Numbered from the stretch's first letter, positions 42,328 through 51,658 are shown. The stretch is DNA of 64,000 nt from Microlunatus flavus (GCF_900110855.1 NZ_FOFA01000007.1:229077-293076), one strand, 5' to 3'. Numbers and translations: made by a program. Notes: generated by a model not told the origin, from the sequence alone.

Positions 42328-43884
42328 TCAGCCCGCCATGGAGCGGGCCAGCGCCACGAGCGTGGTGACGCCCACGCCCGTGCCGCCCGTGCTGAACGAG
42401 CCCTCCGGCGAGCCCGTGCGGAAGGCCGGGCCGGCGATGTCGAGGTGCGCCCACGGCGTGGGGGCGTCGACGAACTCGCGCAGGAACGCCGCCGCGACGA
42501 GCGCGCCGCCGGAACGGTCGCTGCCGCCGGTCGAGCGCAGGTCGGCGACCGAGGAGTCGAGCTTGCCGCGCGTCTCCGGCGGGATCGGCAGCTGCCAGAA
42601 CGGCTCGCCCGCCGCCTTCGAGGCCTCGAGCACGCGCTGGGCGGTCGCGTCGTCGGTGGCCATCACGCCCGCGGTCCGGTCGCCCAGGGCGACGACCGCC
42701 GCACCGGTCAGCGTGGCCACGTCGACGACGAGGTCGGGGGAGTCGGCGTTGCTGCGGGCGAGGGCGTCGGCCATGACGATCCGGCCCTCGGCGTCGGAGT
42801 TGCCGTTCTCGACCGTGGTGCCGCCGTAGATGGTGATGACGTCGGAGGGGCGGTAGGCCGACCCGGACGGCATGTTCTCGGCGAGCGCGCCGTACGCGGT
42901 CACCTGCACCTTGAGCCCGAGCTTGGCGATCGCCCACGTGGCGGCGAGCACGGCGGCGGCGCCGGCCATGTCGCACTTCATCGTGTACATGCTGTCGCCG
43001 GGCTTGAGGTTGAGGCCGCCGGTGTCGAACGTGATGCCCTTGCCCACCAGGGCGAGGTGCGTCTTGGCGCCGCGCGGCCGGTAGCTCAGGCGCACCAGGC
43101 GCGGCGGGCGCGCCGAACCGCCGCCCACGGCCATCAGCCCGCCGTAGCCCTGGGCCTCGAGCTCGCCCTCGTCGAGGACCTCGACGCTGATCCGGGTGCC
43201 CTTGACGAGCGCCTGAGCCTCCTCGGCGAAGGAGGCGGGGTAGAGCAGGTTGGCGGGGATGTTCACCCACTCGCGCGCGGTGAGCACGGCGGCGGCGACG
43301 ACGTTCGCGACCTCGGCCACGTCCTCGCCGGCGGCGGTGCGGGCCGCCCCCTCGTGCAGCACGGTCACCTTCTCGACCGCGGGCGGCGTGGAGGAACGTG
43401 CGCCGACGCCCGCGTACGCGTAGGTCCCCACGAGCGCGCCGGTGGCGACGGCGAGGGTCGTCTCGGGCGTCGAGGTGCCCAGGGCGACGACGACCGAGAG
43501 GGCGCCCCTGGCGCGGGCGGCGGCCTTGGCGCCCTTCTGGTCCGCGCCGTCGGCCAGGCCGGAGGCGTAGCGCACGCCCGTGGCGGCGGCCTCGCGCAGG
43601 GCGACCGCGGCGGCCGCCTCGTCCTCGCCCTGGTCGCCCAGGCCGACCACCACGAGACGGACGTCGCCGACCGGCGGCAGCGTGCGGGTCTGGCCCGCCT
43701 TGCTCGTGGCGCCGACGGAGGCGGCGAGGGTGGCCACGTCGGTGCCGAAGCTCTTCGCGTACGCCGCGTCGACGGCTGCGGGCACGCCCCGGACGCCGTC
43801 CTCCGCGAGACCGACGACCAGCACGACGGAGCCGCGCGGGAGGGAGGTGGCGAGGGCGAGCGAGGGCAGCGGAGGAGTCGGCAT
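42328..43884 (-). CDS. pepA: Leucyl aminopeptidase
   Basis: Cytosolic hexameric M17 aminopeptidase with two metal ions. 518 residues; the N-terminal half is the variable regulatory domain, the C-terminal half the catalytic domain with KGITFDTGGLNLKP (Lys, Asp), MYTMKCDMAGAAAV and NSDAEGRIVMADAL. The ATG is 7 nt after TAGCCT (43897-43892), so it is probably leaderless. It diverges from gcvT and precedes the 6C RNA. Mature enzyme trims peptides and can generate Cys-Gly or proline-linked amino acids. Confidence 0.95.
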   Translation of the reverse strand: MPTPPLPSLALATSLPRGSVVLVVGLAEDGVRGVPAAVDAAYAKSFGTDVATLAASVGATSKAGQTRTLPPVGDVRLVVVGLGDQGEDEAAAAVALREAAATGVRYASGLADGADQKGAKAAARARGALSVVVALGTSTPETTLAVATGALVGTYAYAGVGARSSTPPAVEKVTVLHEGAARTAAGEDVAEVANVVAAAVLTAREWVNIPANLLYPASFAEEAQALVKGTRISVEVLDEGELEAQGYGGLMAVGGGSARPPRLVRLSYRPRGAKTHLALVGKGITFDTGGLNLKPGDSMYTMKCDMAGAAAVLAATWAIAKLGLKVQVTAYGALAENMPSGSAYRPSDVITIYGGTTVENGNSDAEGRIVMADALARSNADSPDLVVDVATLTGAAVVALGDRTAGVMATDDATAQRVLEASKAAGEPFWQLPIPPETRGKLDSSVADLRSTGGSDRSGGALVAAAFLREFVDAPTPWAHLDIAGPAFRTGSPEGSFSTGGTGVGVTTLVALARSMAG

Positions 43885-44029
43885 GATCGCCAGGCTAGTG
43901 CGGCGGGTCGGCGCGCTCCGGCCCGGCCGCAGGGGCCGCCGCCCGGACGGCGGGGCGTCGCCGGCGCGGTAGGTTCGCGGTCGGACAGGCGGGCCGGGCG
44001 GCCCGTCGCCGGGACGGCGAGGAGGAGCG

Positions 44030-45142
44030 GTGGGCGTCGAGGGAACCTCCGGGTTGCGCAGGTCCCCGCTGCACGAGCGCCACCTCGCCGCGGGCGCCAA
44101 GTTCGCGTCGTTCGGCGGCTGGTCGATGCCCCTCGAGTACGCCGGCGGCGGCGTCGTCGCCGAGCACACCGCCGTGCGCGAGGCCGTGGGGCTCTTCGAC
44201 GTGAGCCACCTCGGCAAGGTCGGCGTCGTCGGTGCGGGAGCCCTCGCGCACGTCAACCGCGTGCTCACCGGCGACCTCGACCGCATCGGTCCCGGCCAGG
44301 CGCAGTACACGCTGCTCTGCAACCCCGACGGCGGCGTGGTCGACGACCTCATCGCCTACGTGACCGGCTCCGACGAGGTGCTGCTCGTTCCCAACGCCGC
44401 GAACGCCTCCGCGGTGGTCGCCGCCCTGCACATGGGCGCCCCGGAGGGCGTCGAGGTCGTCGACCTGCACGACGCGTACGCCGTGCTCGCCCTGCAGGGA
44501 CCCCGCGCCGACGAGGTGCTGGCCGCGGCCGGCGTGCCCGTCGAGCTCGACTACATGGCCTTCGCCCGCGTCCGGCTGGGCGACACCCTCGTGATCGTCT
44601 GCCGCACCGGCTACACCGGCGAGCGCGGCTACGAGCTCGTGGTCCCGGTCGCCGGCGCCGAGGCGGTGTGGGACGCCCTGGTGGCGGCGGGCGAGGCGTA
44701 CGGCCTGCGCCCGGCCGGCCTCGGCGCGCGCGACACCCTGCGGACCGAGATGGGCTACCCGCTCCACGGCCAGGACCTCTCGCCGCAGATCTCGCCGCTG
44801 CAGGCGCGCTCGGGCTGGGCCGTCGGGTGGTCGAAGCCGGACTTCGTCGGCGCCGACGCGCTGCGCGCCGAGAAGAAGGCCGGTCCGAGCCGGCTGCTGC
44901 GGGGTCTCCGGGCCGAGGGCCGCGGAATCCCGCGTCCGGGCATGGTCGTGCGCGACGCCGAGGGTGCCGAGGTCGGGACGGTCACCTCCGGAACCTTCTC
45001 CCCGACGCTGCGGACCGGCATCGCGCTGGCCCTGCTGGCGCCCACCGTGGGCGAGGACGACACGGTGACGGTGGACGTCCGCACGCGGCGCGAACCGTTC
45101 CGGGTCGTCAAGCCGCCCTTCGTCGCTTCGCACGTGCGGTGA
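44030..45142 (+). CDS. gcvT: Glycine cleavage system aminomethyltransferase (T protein)
   Basis: Transfers the methylene of the aminomethyl-lipoyl-H protein to tetrahydrofolate. 370 residues with [26 protein letters not shown] near the start, [26 protein letters not shown] and the catalytic-region [13 protein letters not shown] start has a GAGGAGG site 5 nt upstream. H and P proteins are not adjacent. I looked for a glycine riboswitch upstream and do not see one. A membrane-protein gene overlaps its stop by 4 bp. Confidence 0.95.
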   Translation: MGVEGTSGLRRSPLHERHLAAGAKFASFGGWSMPLEYAGGGVVAEHTAVREAVGLFDVSHLGKVGVVGAGALAHVNRVLTGDLDRIGPGQAQYTLLCNPDGGVVDDLIAYVTGSDEVLLVPNAANASAVVAALHMGAPEGVEVVDLHDAYAVLALQGPRADEVLAAAGVPVELDYMAFARVRLGDTLVIVCRTGYTGERGYELVVPVAGAEAVWDALVAAGEAYGLRPAGLGARDTLRTEMGYPLHGQDLSPQISPLQARSGWAVGWSKPDFVGADALRAEKKAGPSRLLRGLRAEGRGIPRPGMVVRDAEGAEVGTVTSGTFSPTLRTGIALALLAPTVGEDDTVTVDVRTRREPFRVVKPPFVASHVR

Positions 45143-45492
45143 GCGTGCCCGGACGAGGCGTGCCCGCGCGCGACGGGGGCGGGACGGCCGTGCGGAGCCG
45201 GCTGCGCACGCGGCTGGCCCACCTCGTGCTCGTGCTCGTGGGGCTCGTGGCCGTGGTGTACGGGCTGAGTCTCGGCGGGGCCGACGAGGTCCGCTGCCGG
45301 GGCGAGGTCATGACCCCCGGGTCGGTGTGCGTGAAGTCGGACGGGTCGGAGGGCCAGACCTACGAGCAGCGACTGGCGACCCGCCGCTCGGCCCGGCCGG
45401 TCGTGGCCGGGGTCGGGCTGCTCGTGGCCGGCTTCGGGACGTCGCTGCTGGTCGCCGACGTGCGCCGCGGGCGTACGCGCCTCGCCTCCTGA
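45139..45492 (+). CDS. Two-helix membrane protein of unknown function
   Basis: 117-residue protein. After a basic N-terminus come a membrane helix (about 27-46, [20 protein letters not shown]), an extracytoplasmic loop of about 40 residues with two Cys ([18 protein letters not shown]), and a second helix (about 87-107). GTG start overlaps the gcvT stop (GTGA). The Cys pair with the G-x-M-x-P-G spacing recurs in actinobacterial small membrane proteins. Function unknown. Confidence 0.7.
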   Translation: MSVPGRGVPARDGGGTAVRSRLRTRLAHLVLVLVGLVAVVYGLSLGGADEVRCRGEVMTPGSVCVKSDGSEGQTYEQRLATRRSARPVVAGVGLLVAGFGTSLLVADVRRGRTRLAS

Positions 45493-45519
45493 GCGCGCCG
45501 AGGTCGGGCCACAGGGCGC

Positions 45520-46002
45520 TCAGAGGTCGAACACGCACGCCTCGGCGCCCGACAGCGCCACCGCGATGCGGCGCCGCTGCCGTTCGTCGAGCTCCTCGGG
45601 CGGGTCGTCCGCGGGCCGCCAGGCGACCTCGAGCGTCTCGTCGTCGCCGACCTCGGCCTCGCCGGAGACGTAGCGGCACCGGAAGGTGAGGCTGACGTAC
45701 TGGCAGACGTCCCCGTTGGGGTAGCGCACGTCCGGGTCGGTGGTCAGCAGGACGAGCCGCTCGGGCTCGACGGTGACCCGGAGCTCCTCCCACACCTCGC
45801 GGGCGACGGTCGTGGCCGCCTGCTCGCCGGGCTCGAGGATGCCGGACGGGAGGGCCCAGCGCCCGTCGTCGGAGCGGCGGCCGTAGAGGATCTCCGGCCC
45901 GCCGCGGTCGTCGCGGACGACGACCGCGCACACCCCGGTGAGGAAGAGCCGGTCGTGACCGACGTGCTCGCGCAGCTGGACGATGAACTCGGGCACCGGC
46001 AC
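45520..46002 (-). CDS. NUDIX hydrolase
   Basis: 160-residue nucleoside-diphosphate-linked hydrolase. The Nudix box is GILEPGEQAATTVAREVWEEL, preceded by LYGRRSDDGRWALPSG; the usual G after the last Glu pair is replaced (LRV). The insertion DPDVRYPNGDVCQYVSLTFRC is common in actinobacterial MutT-like members. GTG start. It follows the tetR gene on the same strand (10 bp apart). Substrate unknown. Confidence 0.88.
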   Translation of the reverse strand: MPVPEFIVQLREHVGHDRLFLTGVCAVVVRDDRGGPEILYGRRSDDGRWALPSGILEPGEQAATTVAREVWEELRVTVEPERLVLLTTDPDVRYPNGDVCQYVSLTFRCRYVSGEAEVGDDETLEVAWRPADDPPEELDERQRRRIAVALSGAEACVFDL

Positions 46003-46012
46003 GGCGACGACC

Positions 46013-46744
46013 CTAGGCCGTGGCCCCGCCCATCCTGGGCACCGCGACCGGGCACAACCGGTCGGACACCGCGTCGAACCAGGCCTCGCGGTCTCCCACC
46101 GCCTGCTCCAGGTGCCCGAAGAGCTCGAGCGTGACGGCGCCGACGAGGCCGGCCCACGAGCACAGGCCGGCGCGGAGCAGGTCGTCGGGCAGGTCGCCGG
46201 CCAGCTCGCGCACGCCGACGACCGCCTCGTGGAAGGCCGCGGACGGGGCAGGTTCGTCGGCCGCGCCCGCCACCGGGGCGCCGGCCGCGGCGGCGTCGGC
46301 CAGCAGGGTGAGCAGGAGCCGGGTGACCCGGGTCGCCGGCGCCACGGTCTGCCGGGGCGCGACGTAGCCGGGGACGGGGGAGCCGTAGAGCAGCGCGTAG
46401 TCCCACGGGTGCTCGCCGGCCCAGCGCCGGAAGGCGTGCGCGACGGCGGACCAACGCCCTGCCAGGTCGGCGGGGTCGACGCGGGCGGACGCGGTCTCCA
46501 CCGCCTCCCCGTGCTCGTCGAAGCACTCGACCAGGAGGGCCGTCAGCAGCTCGTCCCGGCTCGCGAAGTAGCGGTACACCGCCGACGAGGCCATCCCGAC
46601 GTCGCGCGCGACCGCGCGGACCGAGAGCGCGGCCGGCCCGACCGTGCCCAGCTGGGCCCGCGCGCTGGCCAGGATCGCGCGGGTCAGGTGGTCCCGGGCG
46701 AGGGCGCGCGCCGAGGTGGAGGCGGAGGCCGGGGGCGAGGTCAT
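46013..46744 (-). CDS. TetR-family regulator
   Basis: 243-residue repressor. The N-terminal HTH (about 20-65) reads LTRAILASARAQLGTVGPAALSVRAVARDVGMASSAVYRYFASRDELLTALL; the C-terminal ligand domain is of the WHG type (WAGEHPWDYALLYGSPVPGY). Start is the ATG at 46744 or one nine bases upstream. It is divergent from an NAD-binding reductase, with twin copies of a palindrome between them, so it most likely represses itself and the reductase. Confidence 0.9.
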   Translation of the reverse strand: MTSPPASASTSARALARDHLTRAILASARAQLGTVGPAALSVRAVARDVGMASSAVYRYFASRDELLTALLVECFDEHGEAVETASARVDPADLAGRWSAVAHAFRRWAGEHPWDYALLYGSPVPGYVAPRQTVAPATRVTRLLLTLLADAAAAGAPVAGAADEPAPSAAFHEAVVGVRELAGDLPDDLLRAGLCSWAGLVGAVTLELFGHLEQAVGDREAWFDAVSDRLCPVAVPRMGGATA

Positions 46745-46785
46745 GGCCCTCATCCTGCACCAGCCGCGAGCGGTCGTCGACGTCG

Positions 46786-46848
46786 AGAGCGGTGCTCTTG
46801 TGAAGTGGTCGCTGGTGTGCAACTCTTCTCGTACGAGAGCGGTGCTCT
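46786..46848. promoter_or_regulatory. Twin TetR operators
   Basis: Two identical 13-bp palindromes AGAGC-GGT-GCTCT lie at 46786-46798 and 46836-46848, 50 bp apart, between the tetR and reductase starts. One sits near each divergent promoter. Binding by the adjacent TetR protein is the natural reading. Confidence 0.7.
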
Positions 46849-46870
46849 CTTTCGAGAACAGGAGACGCAG

Positions 46871-47860
46871 ATGCAGGACACCACCGGCACCACCCCCAGC
46901 CCTCGCCCCACAGGCCGTACGGCCGTCGTCGTCGGGGCCGGCCCCGTGGGCCGCGAGGCCGCCCGGCTCTTCCACGAGTCCGGGCACACCGTCAGCGTCG
47001 TGACCCGGTCCGGCCGGGCGTCGGGCGTCGAGGGCGTCCGCAGCGTGGCCGCCGACGCGGCGGACCCGGAGGCCCTCACCCGCCTCGTCGCGGGCGCCGA
47101 CGCCCTCCTGAACTGCGCCAACCCGAGCGACTACACGGTCTGGGAGCAGGTCTGGCCGCCGCTCGCGGCGAGCCTGCTCGCCACCGCGGAGCGCACCGGG
47201 GCCACGCTCGTGACCGCGGCGTCGCTCTACCCGTACGGCCCCGTGGACGGCCCGATGACCGAGGGGATGCCCGACCGGGCCACCGACCACAAGGGCCGGC
47301 TGCGGGCGCGGATGTGGGCCGAGGCCCGCGCGGCCCACGAGGCGGGCCGGATCCGCGCCGTCGAGGTGCGCGCCGCCGACTACCTCGGCGCGGGCGTCGG
47401 TCAGAACGGGCACGTGTCGCGCCAGATCCCCACGGCCGTGCAGGGGCGGACCGCGTGGATGATCGGCGACCCCGACCTGCCGCACACGTTCACCGACGTG
47501 ACCGACATGGCCCGCACGCTGGTGGCCGTCGCCTTCGACGCCTCGACCTGGGGCCAGGTCTGGCACGCGGTCAGCCCGGCGCCGAGCACGCAGCGCGCCG
47601 CGCTCACCGGGGCGCTCGCCGCGCTCGGCCACGCACCCGTCGCGGTCCGCGGGATCCCCGTGCCGGTGGTGCGCGCGATCGGACTGGTCAGCCCGATGAT
47701 GCGCGAGCTCGGCCAGCTCGGCTACATCTTCGGCCGGCCGTACGTCATGGACTCCGCGCGTACGCAAGCCGCGCTCGGCCTGGCTCCGTCGCCGTGGGAG
47801 GACATCCTGCGCCGCACGGGGGAGGGGAACCTCCCCGCCGCCGTGGCCGAGGTCCGCTGA
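46871..47860 (+). CDS. NAD-dependent epimerase/reductase
   Basis: 329-residue Rossmann protein. N-terminal VVVGAGPVGREAARLFHESGH binds the dinucleotide; middle motifs VTAASLYPYGPVDGPMTE and HTFTDVTDMARTLVAVAF are like extended SDRs, with Y in SLYPYG where the catalytic Tyr may sit. An AGGAGA site precedes the ATG. Under the control of the adjacent TetR by position. Substrate unknown; a xenobiotic or aldehyde reductase is plausible. Confidence 0.82.
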   Translation: MQDTTGTTPSPRPTGRTAVVVGAGPVGREAARLFHESGHTVSVVTRSGRASGVEGVRSVAADAADPEALTRLVAGADALLNCANPSDYTVWEQVWPPLAASLLATAERTGATLVTAASLYPYGPVDGPMTEGMPDRATDHKGRLRARMWAEARAAHEAGRIRAVEVRAADYLGAGVGQNGHVSRQIPTAVQGRTAWMIGDPDLPHTFTDVTDMARTLVAVAFDASTWGQVWHAVSPAPSTQRAALTGALAALGHAPVAVRGIPVPVVRAIGLVSPMMRELGQLGYIFGRPYVMDSARTQAALGLAPSPWEDILRRTGEGNLPAAVAEVR

Positions 47861-47921
47861 GGCCGGGCCTCCGCTCGCGCGGCCGGTGCCGGCGTCCGGG
47901 TCGGCCCGCGACCAGGCCGGG

Positions 47922-48143
47922 TCAGCCCGGGTCGGGCTCCAGGCTCATCGGCCCGTACACCTGCCGGTCGCCCTCGTAGAGGCTCACCGCGCGCACGCCG
48001 CCGGCCAGGAGGTCGGGGTAGGTCTCGCCCAGCCAGGTCTCCGCCTCGCCCTGGGAGGGGAAGCTGTCGGGGCCGACCGGCTGGGCGGAGCCTCCGCGGC
48101 CGCCACCGGAACGTTCCGTCCGCCAGTGCCACTCGTGGGTCAC
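47922..48143 (-). CDS. Small conserved hypothetical protein
   Basis: 73-residue protein with HEWHWRTE near the start, then FPSQGEAETWLGETYPDLLAGGVRAVSLYEGDRQVYGPMSL. The Trp/Glu-rich layout resembles small actinobacterial proteins of unknown role. GTG start chosen because upstream frame lacks conservation. It lies 46 bp downstream of the DUF3043 gene on the same strand. Confidence 0.6.
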   Translation of the reverse strand: MTHEWHWRTERSGGGRGGSAQPVGPDSFPSQGEAETWLGETYPDLLAGGVRAVSLYEGDRQVYGPMSLEPDPG

Positions 48144-48189
48144 GTCGTCGCTCCCGCCGTCGGTGTCGTCGCGTCCCCGGTAGGACGCG

Positions 48190-48747
48190 TCAGTACTTGT
48201 CGCCGCGCTTGACGCGCGGCGACGGGATCCGGAAGCGGCGGATCTGGATGGCCCGGTTGGCGCCGTAGAAGGCGAGGCCACGGGTGCTCGTCCCCGGCAG
48301 GCGCTGGGCGAGCACCTTCTTGAACCCGCGCCACATCAGGTAGAGGTCCACGAGCACGGCGAGGACGTAGACGTACATGATCACGGTGCCGATGACGGCG
48401 GCCCGCGGGAAGATCGTGTTCAGGAAGCTGGTCGCCAGGATCAGCACCAGCGCGGGCAGCAGGATCTCGCCGATGCTGAAGCGGTGGTCGACGTAGTCGC
48501 GCATCAGCGCCTTCTCCGGGGTGTTGTCCCGGGCAGCGAGCGCCCTCATGCGGTCGGCGCGGTTCTGGCGGGCGTTCAGCTGGCGCGACTCGCGCTTGCT
48601 GTAGGTCTGCGTGACCCGCTGGCGCCTGGCGGCCTCGGCCTCCTTGCGGCTCGGCGTCGGCCCGGCCTTGCGCCCCGAGGGGTCACGCACCTCGGGAGCC
48701 GGGGAGGGCTCCGGCTCGGCCGTGGTGCTGCGTCGGAAGAGTGCCAC
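48190..48747 (-). CDS. DUF3043 membrane protein
   Basis: 185-residue protein: basic N-terminal half (GRKAGPTPSRKEAEAARRQR.., NARQNRADRMRALAARDNTPEKALMRDYVDHR), two membrane helices (about 98-117 and 122-142), and a short basic tail. Family is restricted to actinobacteria and often beside pspA/nadA, as here. GTG start at 48747. Function unknown. Confidence 0.85.
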   Translation of the reverse strand: MALFRRSTTAEPEPSPAPEVRDPSGRKAGPTPSRKEAEAARRQRVTQTYSKRESRQLNARQNRADRMRALAARDNTPEKALMRDYVDHRFSIGEILLPALVLILATSFLNTIFPRAAVIGTVIMYVYVLAVLVDLYLMWRGFKKVLAQRLPGTSTRGLAFYGANRAIQIRRFRIPSPRVKRGDKY

Positions 48748-48997
48748 TGCTGCCTCGTGCTCCTCGAACCTCGTGCCTGCGCCAGGGTCGGGGCAGGAGC
48801 CGCGACCGCCGGACCACGGCGTCTCGACCCCTGAATCATCCCAGGCCGAACCCTGGAAACCGAAAATCCGACCCTGCCACCCCGGCACGGGCTTCGACGG
48901 CGGAGATACGGTGGTGGTCTGACAAGCGGGGCGTGACCCACCTCGTACGAGGCTCTCCCACGCCGCTCCTCGGCCCAGGAAGGACCACCGAGACCAC

Positions 48998-49879
48998 ATG
49001 GCCGGCCTTTTTCAGCGCATGTCCCTGATCTTCCGTGCCAAGGCGGACAAGACCTTGGACAAGTACGAGGACCCGCGGCAGACGCTGGACTACTCCTACC
49101 AGCGCCAGCTCGAGCTCCTGCAAAAGGTGCGCCGCGGCGTGGCGGACGTCGCCACCAGCCGCAAGCGCATCGAGCTGCAGGCCAACGGGCTCTCCACGCA
49201 GGCGGACAAGCTCACCCAGCAGGCGCAGAAGGCGCTCGAGGTCGGTCGTGAGGACCTGGCCCGCGAGGCGCTGACGCGACGTTCCGGGATCCAGCAGCAG
49301 CTCACCGACCTGCAGGCGCAGCACGCGCAGCTCCAGGGCGAGGAGGAGAAGCTCGTCCGGGCCAGCCAGCGGCTGCAGGCCAAGGTCGACGCCTTCCGCA
49401 CCAAGAAGGAGACGATCAAGGCGACGTACTCCGCCGCCGAGGCGCAGACCCGGATCGGCGAGGCGTTCTCCGGCATCAGCGAGGAGATGGGCGACGTCGG
49501 CCTGGCCGTCCAGCGCGCCGAGGACAAGACCGCGCAGCTGCAGGCCCGCGCCGGGGCGATCGACGAGCTGCTCGCCAGCGGCGCGCTCGACGACCCGACG
49601 GGCACGAGCAAGGACGACATCACCCTCGAGCTCGAGCAGCTCGCGTCGACCTCCGAGGTGGAGGACGAGCTGAGCCGCATGAAGGCGTCGCTCGGCGCCG
49701 GCCCCTCCGGCGGCACGCAGGCGATCGGCGGCGGCCAGACGCCCGCCATCTCCTCCCAGCCGGCGCAGCAGCAGGCGCCGGCCCAGCCGCGCTCGCTGGA
49801 CGACGTCGAGCGCGACATGCAGGGCGGGGGCGCCCCGTACCAGCAGCAGGCGCAGCCGAACGCGGGGGACCTCCGATGA
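48998..49879 (+). CDS. pspA: PspA/IM30-family envelope-stress protein
   Basis: Membrane-associated coiled-coil protein that stabilises stressed membranes. 293 residues: amphipathic N-terminus (GLFQRMSLIFRAKADKTLDKYEDPRQTLDYSYQ), a long coiled coil (about 30-185), a short helix, and a Gln/Pro/Gly-rich tail (about 230-293) typical of actinobacterial PspA. The next gene overlaps its stop as ATGA. It is divergent from the DUF3043 gene. Confidence 0.92.
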   Translation: MAGLFQRMSLIFRAKADKTLDKYEDPRQTLDYSYQRQLELLQKVRRGVADVATSRKRIELQANGLSTQADKLTQQAQKALEVGREDLAREALTRRSGIQQQLTDLQAQHAQLQGEEEKLVRASQRLQAKVDAFRTKKETIKATYSAAEAQTRIGEAFSGISEEMGDVGLAVQRAEDKTAQLQARAGAIDELLASGALDDPTGTSKDDITLELEQLASTSEVEDELSRMKASLGAGPSGGTQAIGGGQTPAISSQPAQQQAPAQPRSLDDVERDMQGGGAPYQQQAQPNAGDLR

Positions 49880-50160
49880 TCGTCCGCATCCTCGGCGAGG
49901 GGCAGTGGGAGGTTCCGGAGGACGCCGTCGACGGGCTGAACACCCTCGACGACCAGGTGGAGAAGGCCGTCAAGGCCCAGGACCAGGCCGCGCTCACGCT
50001 GGCCCTGTCCGAGCTCCTGGACGAGGTGCGCACGGCCGGGACCGCGGTGCCGGACGACCAGCTGGCCGACTCCGACCTGATCCTGCCGGACGTCGACTCC
50101 ACCCTCGCCGACGTCGAGGCCCTGCTCGCCGACTCCTCCGAGGGCCTCATCCCCGGCTGA
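49876..50160 (+). CDS. PspA-associated protein PspAA
   Basis: 94-residue protein starting MIVRILGEGQWEVPEDAVDGLNTLDDQVEKAV, the PspAA domain that accompanies pspA in many actinobacteria and archaea. ATGA overlap with pspA argues for co-translation and a shared complex. A strong hairpin follows 37 bp after the stop. Confidence 0.88.
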   Translation: MIVRILGEGQWEVPEDAVDGLNTLDDQVEKAVKAQDQAALTLALSELLDEVRTAGTAVPDDQLADSDLILPDVDSTLADVEALLADSSEGLIPG

Positions 50161-50197
50161 GCCGCACCCCGGCCGCGTACGCGGTCACCAGCACGCG

Positions 50198-50237
50198 GCA
50201 GACGCCCCGTCCGGAACGTTCCGGGCGGGGCGTCTGC
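50198..50237. terminator. Hairpin after pspAA
   Basis: A 12-bp outer stem (GCAGACGCCCCG, 50198-50209 with 50226-50237), one mismatch, then an inner 14-bp palindrome CCGGAACGTTCCGG. It lies 37 bp after the pspAA stop and probably terminates the operon. Confidence 0.75.
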
Positions 50238-50366
50238 GCGTCGTACGGAAGACTGGCGCCGAAGTGTTCGGGCGCGAGGACGAGCGGGAAGCGCTCCCTG
50301 AGCTCGTCGAAGGGCCTCGAAGAGGTCGCCGCGGAGCGGTCTGGGACGCGGTGCACCCACGTTCCT

Positions 50367-50402
50367 GGTGCTTCACCCAGCAGATCTGCTGGGTGAAGCA
50401 CC
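50367..50402. terminator. 36-bp perfect palindrome before nadA end
   Basis: Two 18-nt arms with no loop (left arm GGTGCTTCACCCAGCAGA). It lies 71 bp after the nadA stop and may end that gene, but the long unlooped dyad is also what a protein-binding or cleavage site could look like. Confidence 0.6.
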
Positions 50403-50473
50403 GGATCACGTGAACGTGAAAAACCTGAGGTCAGCGGGACGAGCCGGGGCGTCTGGACCAGGGGGCCGGGACC

Positions 50474-51658
50474 TCAGTCCTTCGTCGTCTCGCCCGGGAG
50501 GTCGAGCATGCGCTGGAGGGCGAGCTTGGCGTGGTGCTCGGTGTCGGCGTCGACCGTGACCTGGTTGACGACGTGGCCGGCGACGAGGTTCTCCAGCGCC
50601 CAGACCAGGTGCGGCAGGTCGATGCGGTTCATCGTCGAGCAGTAGCAGACGTGCTGCTCGAGGAAGGCGACCTCCTGCTCGGGGTGGGCCTTCGCGAGGC
50701 GCTGGACCAGGTTGAGCTCGGTCCCGACGGCCCACCTGGTGCCGGGGGGCGCAGCCTCGACGGCCTTGATGATGTACTCCGTCGACCCGACCTCGTCGGC
50801 CATCAGGACGACCTCGTGCTGGCACTCGGGGTGCACGATCACCTTGACGCCGGGCACGCGCTCGCGGACCTCGGTCACGGCCTGCGGGCTGAACCGTCCG
50901 TGGACCGAGCAGTGGCCCTTCCACAGGATCATCTTCGCCGCGCGCAGCTGCTCGACGGTCAGGCCGCCGTTGACCTGGTGCGGGTCGTAGAGCACGCACT
51001 CGTCGAGGCCGATGCCCATCTGCAGCACCGCGGTGTTGCGGCCGAGGTGCTGGTCGGGCAGGAACAGCACCTTCTCGCCCCGCGCGAACGCCCACTCGAG
51101 GACCTTCTTGGCGTTCGACGAGGTGCAGACGACGCCGCCCTCGCGGCCGCAGAAGGCCTTGATGTCGGCCGAGGAGTTCATGTACGTCACGGGGACCGTC
51201 ACGTCGGCGACGCCGGCGTCGGCCAGCACGTCCCAGCAGTCCTCGACCTGCGCGAGGCGCGCCATGTCGGCCATCGAGCAGCCGGCGGCGAGGTCGGGCA
51301 GGACGACCTTCTGCGCCGCGCTGGTGAGGATGTCGGCCGACTCGGCCATGAAGTGCACGCCGCAGAAGACGATGAACTCCGCCTCGGGGCGCGCCGCCGC
51401 CTCGCGGGCGAGCTTGAAGGAGTCGCCGGTCACGTCCGCGAACTGGATGACCTCGTCGCGCTGGTAGTGGTGCCCCAGCACGAAGACCCGGTCACCGAGC
51501 TCGGCCTTCGCGCGCCGGGCGCGCTCGACGAGCGCCGGGTCGGAGGCGGGCGGGAGGTCTCCGGGGCACTCGACGCCACGCTCGGAGCGCGGGTCCGAAC
51601 CCTGCCCGAGCACGAAGAGCGACAGCGGCGTACGGGTCGGGGTGGGCGTCGTCGTCAC
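50474..51658 (-). CDS. nadA: Quinolinate synthase
   Basis: [4Fe-4S] enzyme condensing iminoaspartate with DHAP to quinolinate for NAD. 394 residues from the GTG at 51658, the long actinobacterial form. Motifs: GHHYQRDEVIQFAD, FCGVHFMAESADIL (Cys99), PDLAAGCSMADM, VVCTSSNAKKVLEW (Cys178), HPECQHEVV, and CYCSTMNRIDL (Cys338/340); Cys99, 178 and 338 or 340 are probable cluster ligands. nadB and nadC are not adjacent. An ErpA-type Fe-S carrier lies 8 kb away. Confidence 0.95.
   Translation of the reverse strand: MTTTPTPTRTPLSLFVLGQGSDPRSERGVECPGDLPPASDPALVERARRAKAELGDRVFVLGHHYQRDEVIQFADVTGDSFKLAREAAARPEAEFIVFCGVHFMAESADILTSAAQKVVLPDLAAGCSMADMARLAQVEDCWDVLADAGVADVTVPVTYMNSSADIKAFCGREGGVVCTSSNAKKVLEWAFARGEKVLFLPDQHLGRNTAVLQMGIGLDECVLYDPHQVNGGLTVEQLRAAKMILWKGHCSVHGRFSPQAVTEVRERVPGVKVIVHPECQHEVVLMADEVGSTEYIIKAVEAAPPGTRWAVGTELNLVQRLAKAHPEQEVAFLEQHVCYCSTMNRIDLPHLVWALENLVAGHVVNQVTVDADTEHHAKLALQRMLDLPGETTKD

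Larger units (their letters stand above)
50161..50473. other. 313-bp gap with two hairpins and a repeat
   Basis: No gene is supported. It contains a terminator-like stem-loop (50198-50237), one copy of the intergenic repeat (about 50289-50316, CTGAGCTCGTCGAAGG), and a perfect 36-bp palindrome (50367-50402). Short open frames here arise from these symmetric sequences. Confidence 0.7.

Noticed and set aside
43885..44029. Glycine riboswitch before gcvT
   Set aside because: No tandem aptamer core or conserved loops are seen in the 145-bp gap.
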